From contig NW_022985191.1 of the NCBI RefSeq assembly GCF_010093535.1, forward strand, positions 789,227-806,899: a DNA stretch of 17,673 bases. The letters run 5' to 3'. Shown here one piece after another: positions 17,558 to 17,673 of this stretch. The stretch's first letter is position 1; the number at the start of each line of letters is the position of its first letter. The DNA comes from Lindgomyces ingoldianus (taxonomy: Eukaryota > Ascomycota > Dothideomycetes > Pleosporales > Lindgomycetaceae). A model generated the notes under the pieces. That model made no database searches. It was not told the DNA's origin and saw only the letters and a list, made by a program, of their open reading frames with translations. Both the position numbers and the translations under genes were made by a program.

Positions 17558-17673
17558 TGTTATAATTATGTATAAGTAAGGTTATAGAGCTTTACAGAGG
17601 TCTAGTTTAATTACTACATAAGGTATTATAGTAGGTATAAGACATTGTGTGAGGAACAGAAAGGTTTAGAAGG
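17558..17673 (-). repeat. 5' LTR of Gypsy copy C, first 116 bp from the inner end
   Basis: The inner terminus at 17558 equals 2229 and 5782 in the other copies. About 202 bp should continue beyond the window. It is strongly mutated compared with the 3' LTR of the same element. Confidence 0.88.

Larger units (their letters stand above)
11113..17673 (-). mobile_element. Ty3/Gypsy chromovirus copy C, nearly full length
   Basis: This is the most complete element of the window. In minus-strand order it holds the first 116 bp of the 5' LTR at the right edge, gag, protease region, RT, RNase H, integrase, chromodomain, polypurine tract and 3' LTR. The interior is about 5.03 kb without the pogo insertion, so the full element would be about 5.66 kb with two 318-bp LTRs. 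Its left end cuts Copia-2 RT at 11112/11113, so it inserted into Copia-2. AACCG (11108-11112) is the likely left target duplication. It is the most AT-rich of the three copies over most of its length. The presence of a chromodomain places it among chromoviruses. Confidence 0.92.

Noticed and set aside
1..17673. A previously undescribed defence or metabolic system
   Set aside because: All protein-like segments belong to gag, pol or transposase families, and none is intact. Only the 865-bp insertion is unexplained, and it shows no coding capacity.

Overview
This window holds no host gene. It is a pile of decayed transposable elements, nested inside one another and rich in AT, of the kind found in heterochromatic blocks of filamentous ascomycete genomes (Pezizomycotina). 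Three things point there. The element families are fungal in type: a Ty3/Gypsy chromovirus, a Ty1/Copia element and a pogo/Fot1-type DNA transposon. The damage looks like repeat-induced point mutation (RIP): almost every difference between copies is C/T or G/A, CA and TG are rare and TA is very common (the first 60 bases hold ten TA, no CA and no TG). Stops in the old reading frames are mostly TAG or TAA where the family has Trp, Gln or Arg. I cannot name the species.

Layout. 1-2546: copy A of a Gypsy element on the minus strand, 5' part only, cut by the window edge. 2547-6099: copy B of the same element, minus strand, running from its 5' LTR into RNase H, where the LTR of copy A begins. 6100-6410: a fragment of an older Copia element (Copia-1). 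6411-11112: a second Copia element (Copia-2), plus strand, with 5' LTR, gag, protease, integrase and the start of reverse transcriptase. Its gag is split by an unidentified 865-bp insertion (7277-8141) flanked by an 8-bp duplication. 11113-17673: Gypsy copy C, minus strand, nearly complete, with 3' LTR, polypurine tract, chromodomain, integrase, RNase H, RT, gag and the first part of the 5' LTR. Its chromodomain is split by a 1098-bp deleted pogo-type transposon (11628-12725).

Order of events inferred from nesting: Copia-1 is oldest. Copia-2 and Gypsy B each inserted into it. Gypsy A then inserted into Gypsy B. Gypsy C and the 865-bp element inserted into Copia-2. The pogo derivative inserted into Gypsy C. 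RIP load agrees in part: Gypsy C looks most damaged, B intermediate, A least. Some patches (Copia-2 LTR and gag start, the inner part of the pogo element, the first ~115 bp of the Gypsy C 3' LTR) are clearly less mutated than their surroundings.

No polyprotein is intact and catalytic residues are replaced in several domains, so nothing here should be autonomous. I saw no rRNA, tRNA, CRISPR array, promoter or host terminator that I could support. The most original items are the unidentified 865-bp insertion with its hairpin, the pogo derivative with doubled motifs in its termini, and the patchy RIP boundaries.
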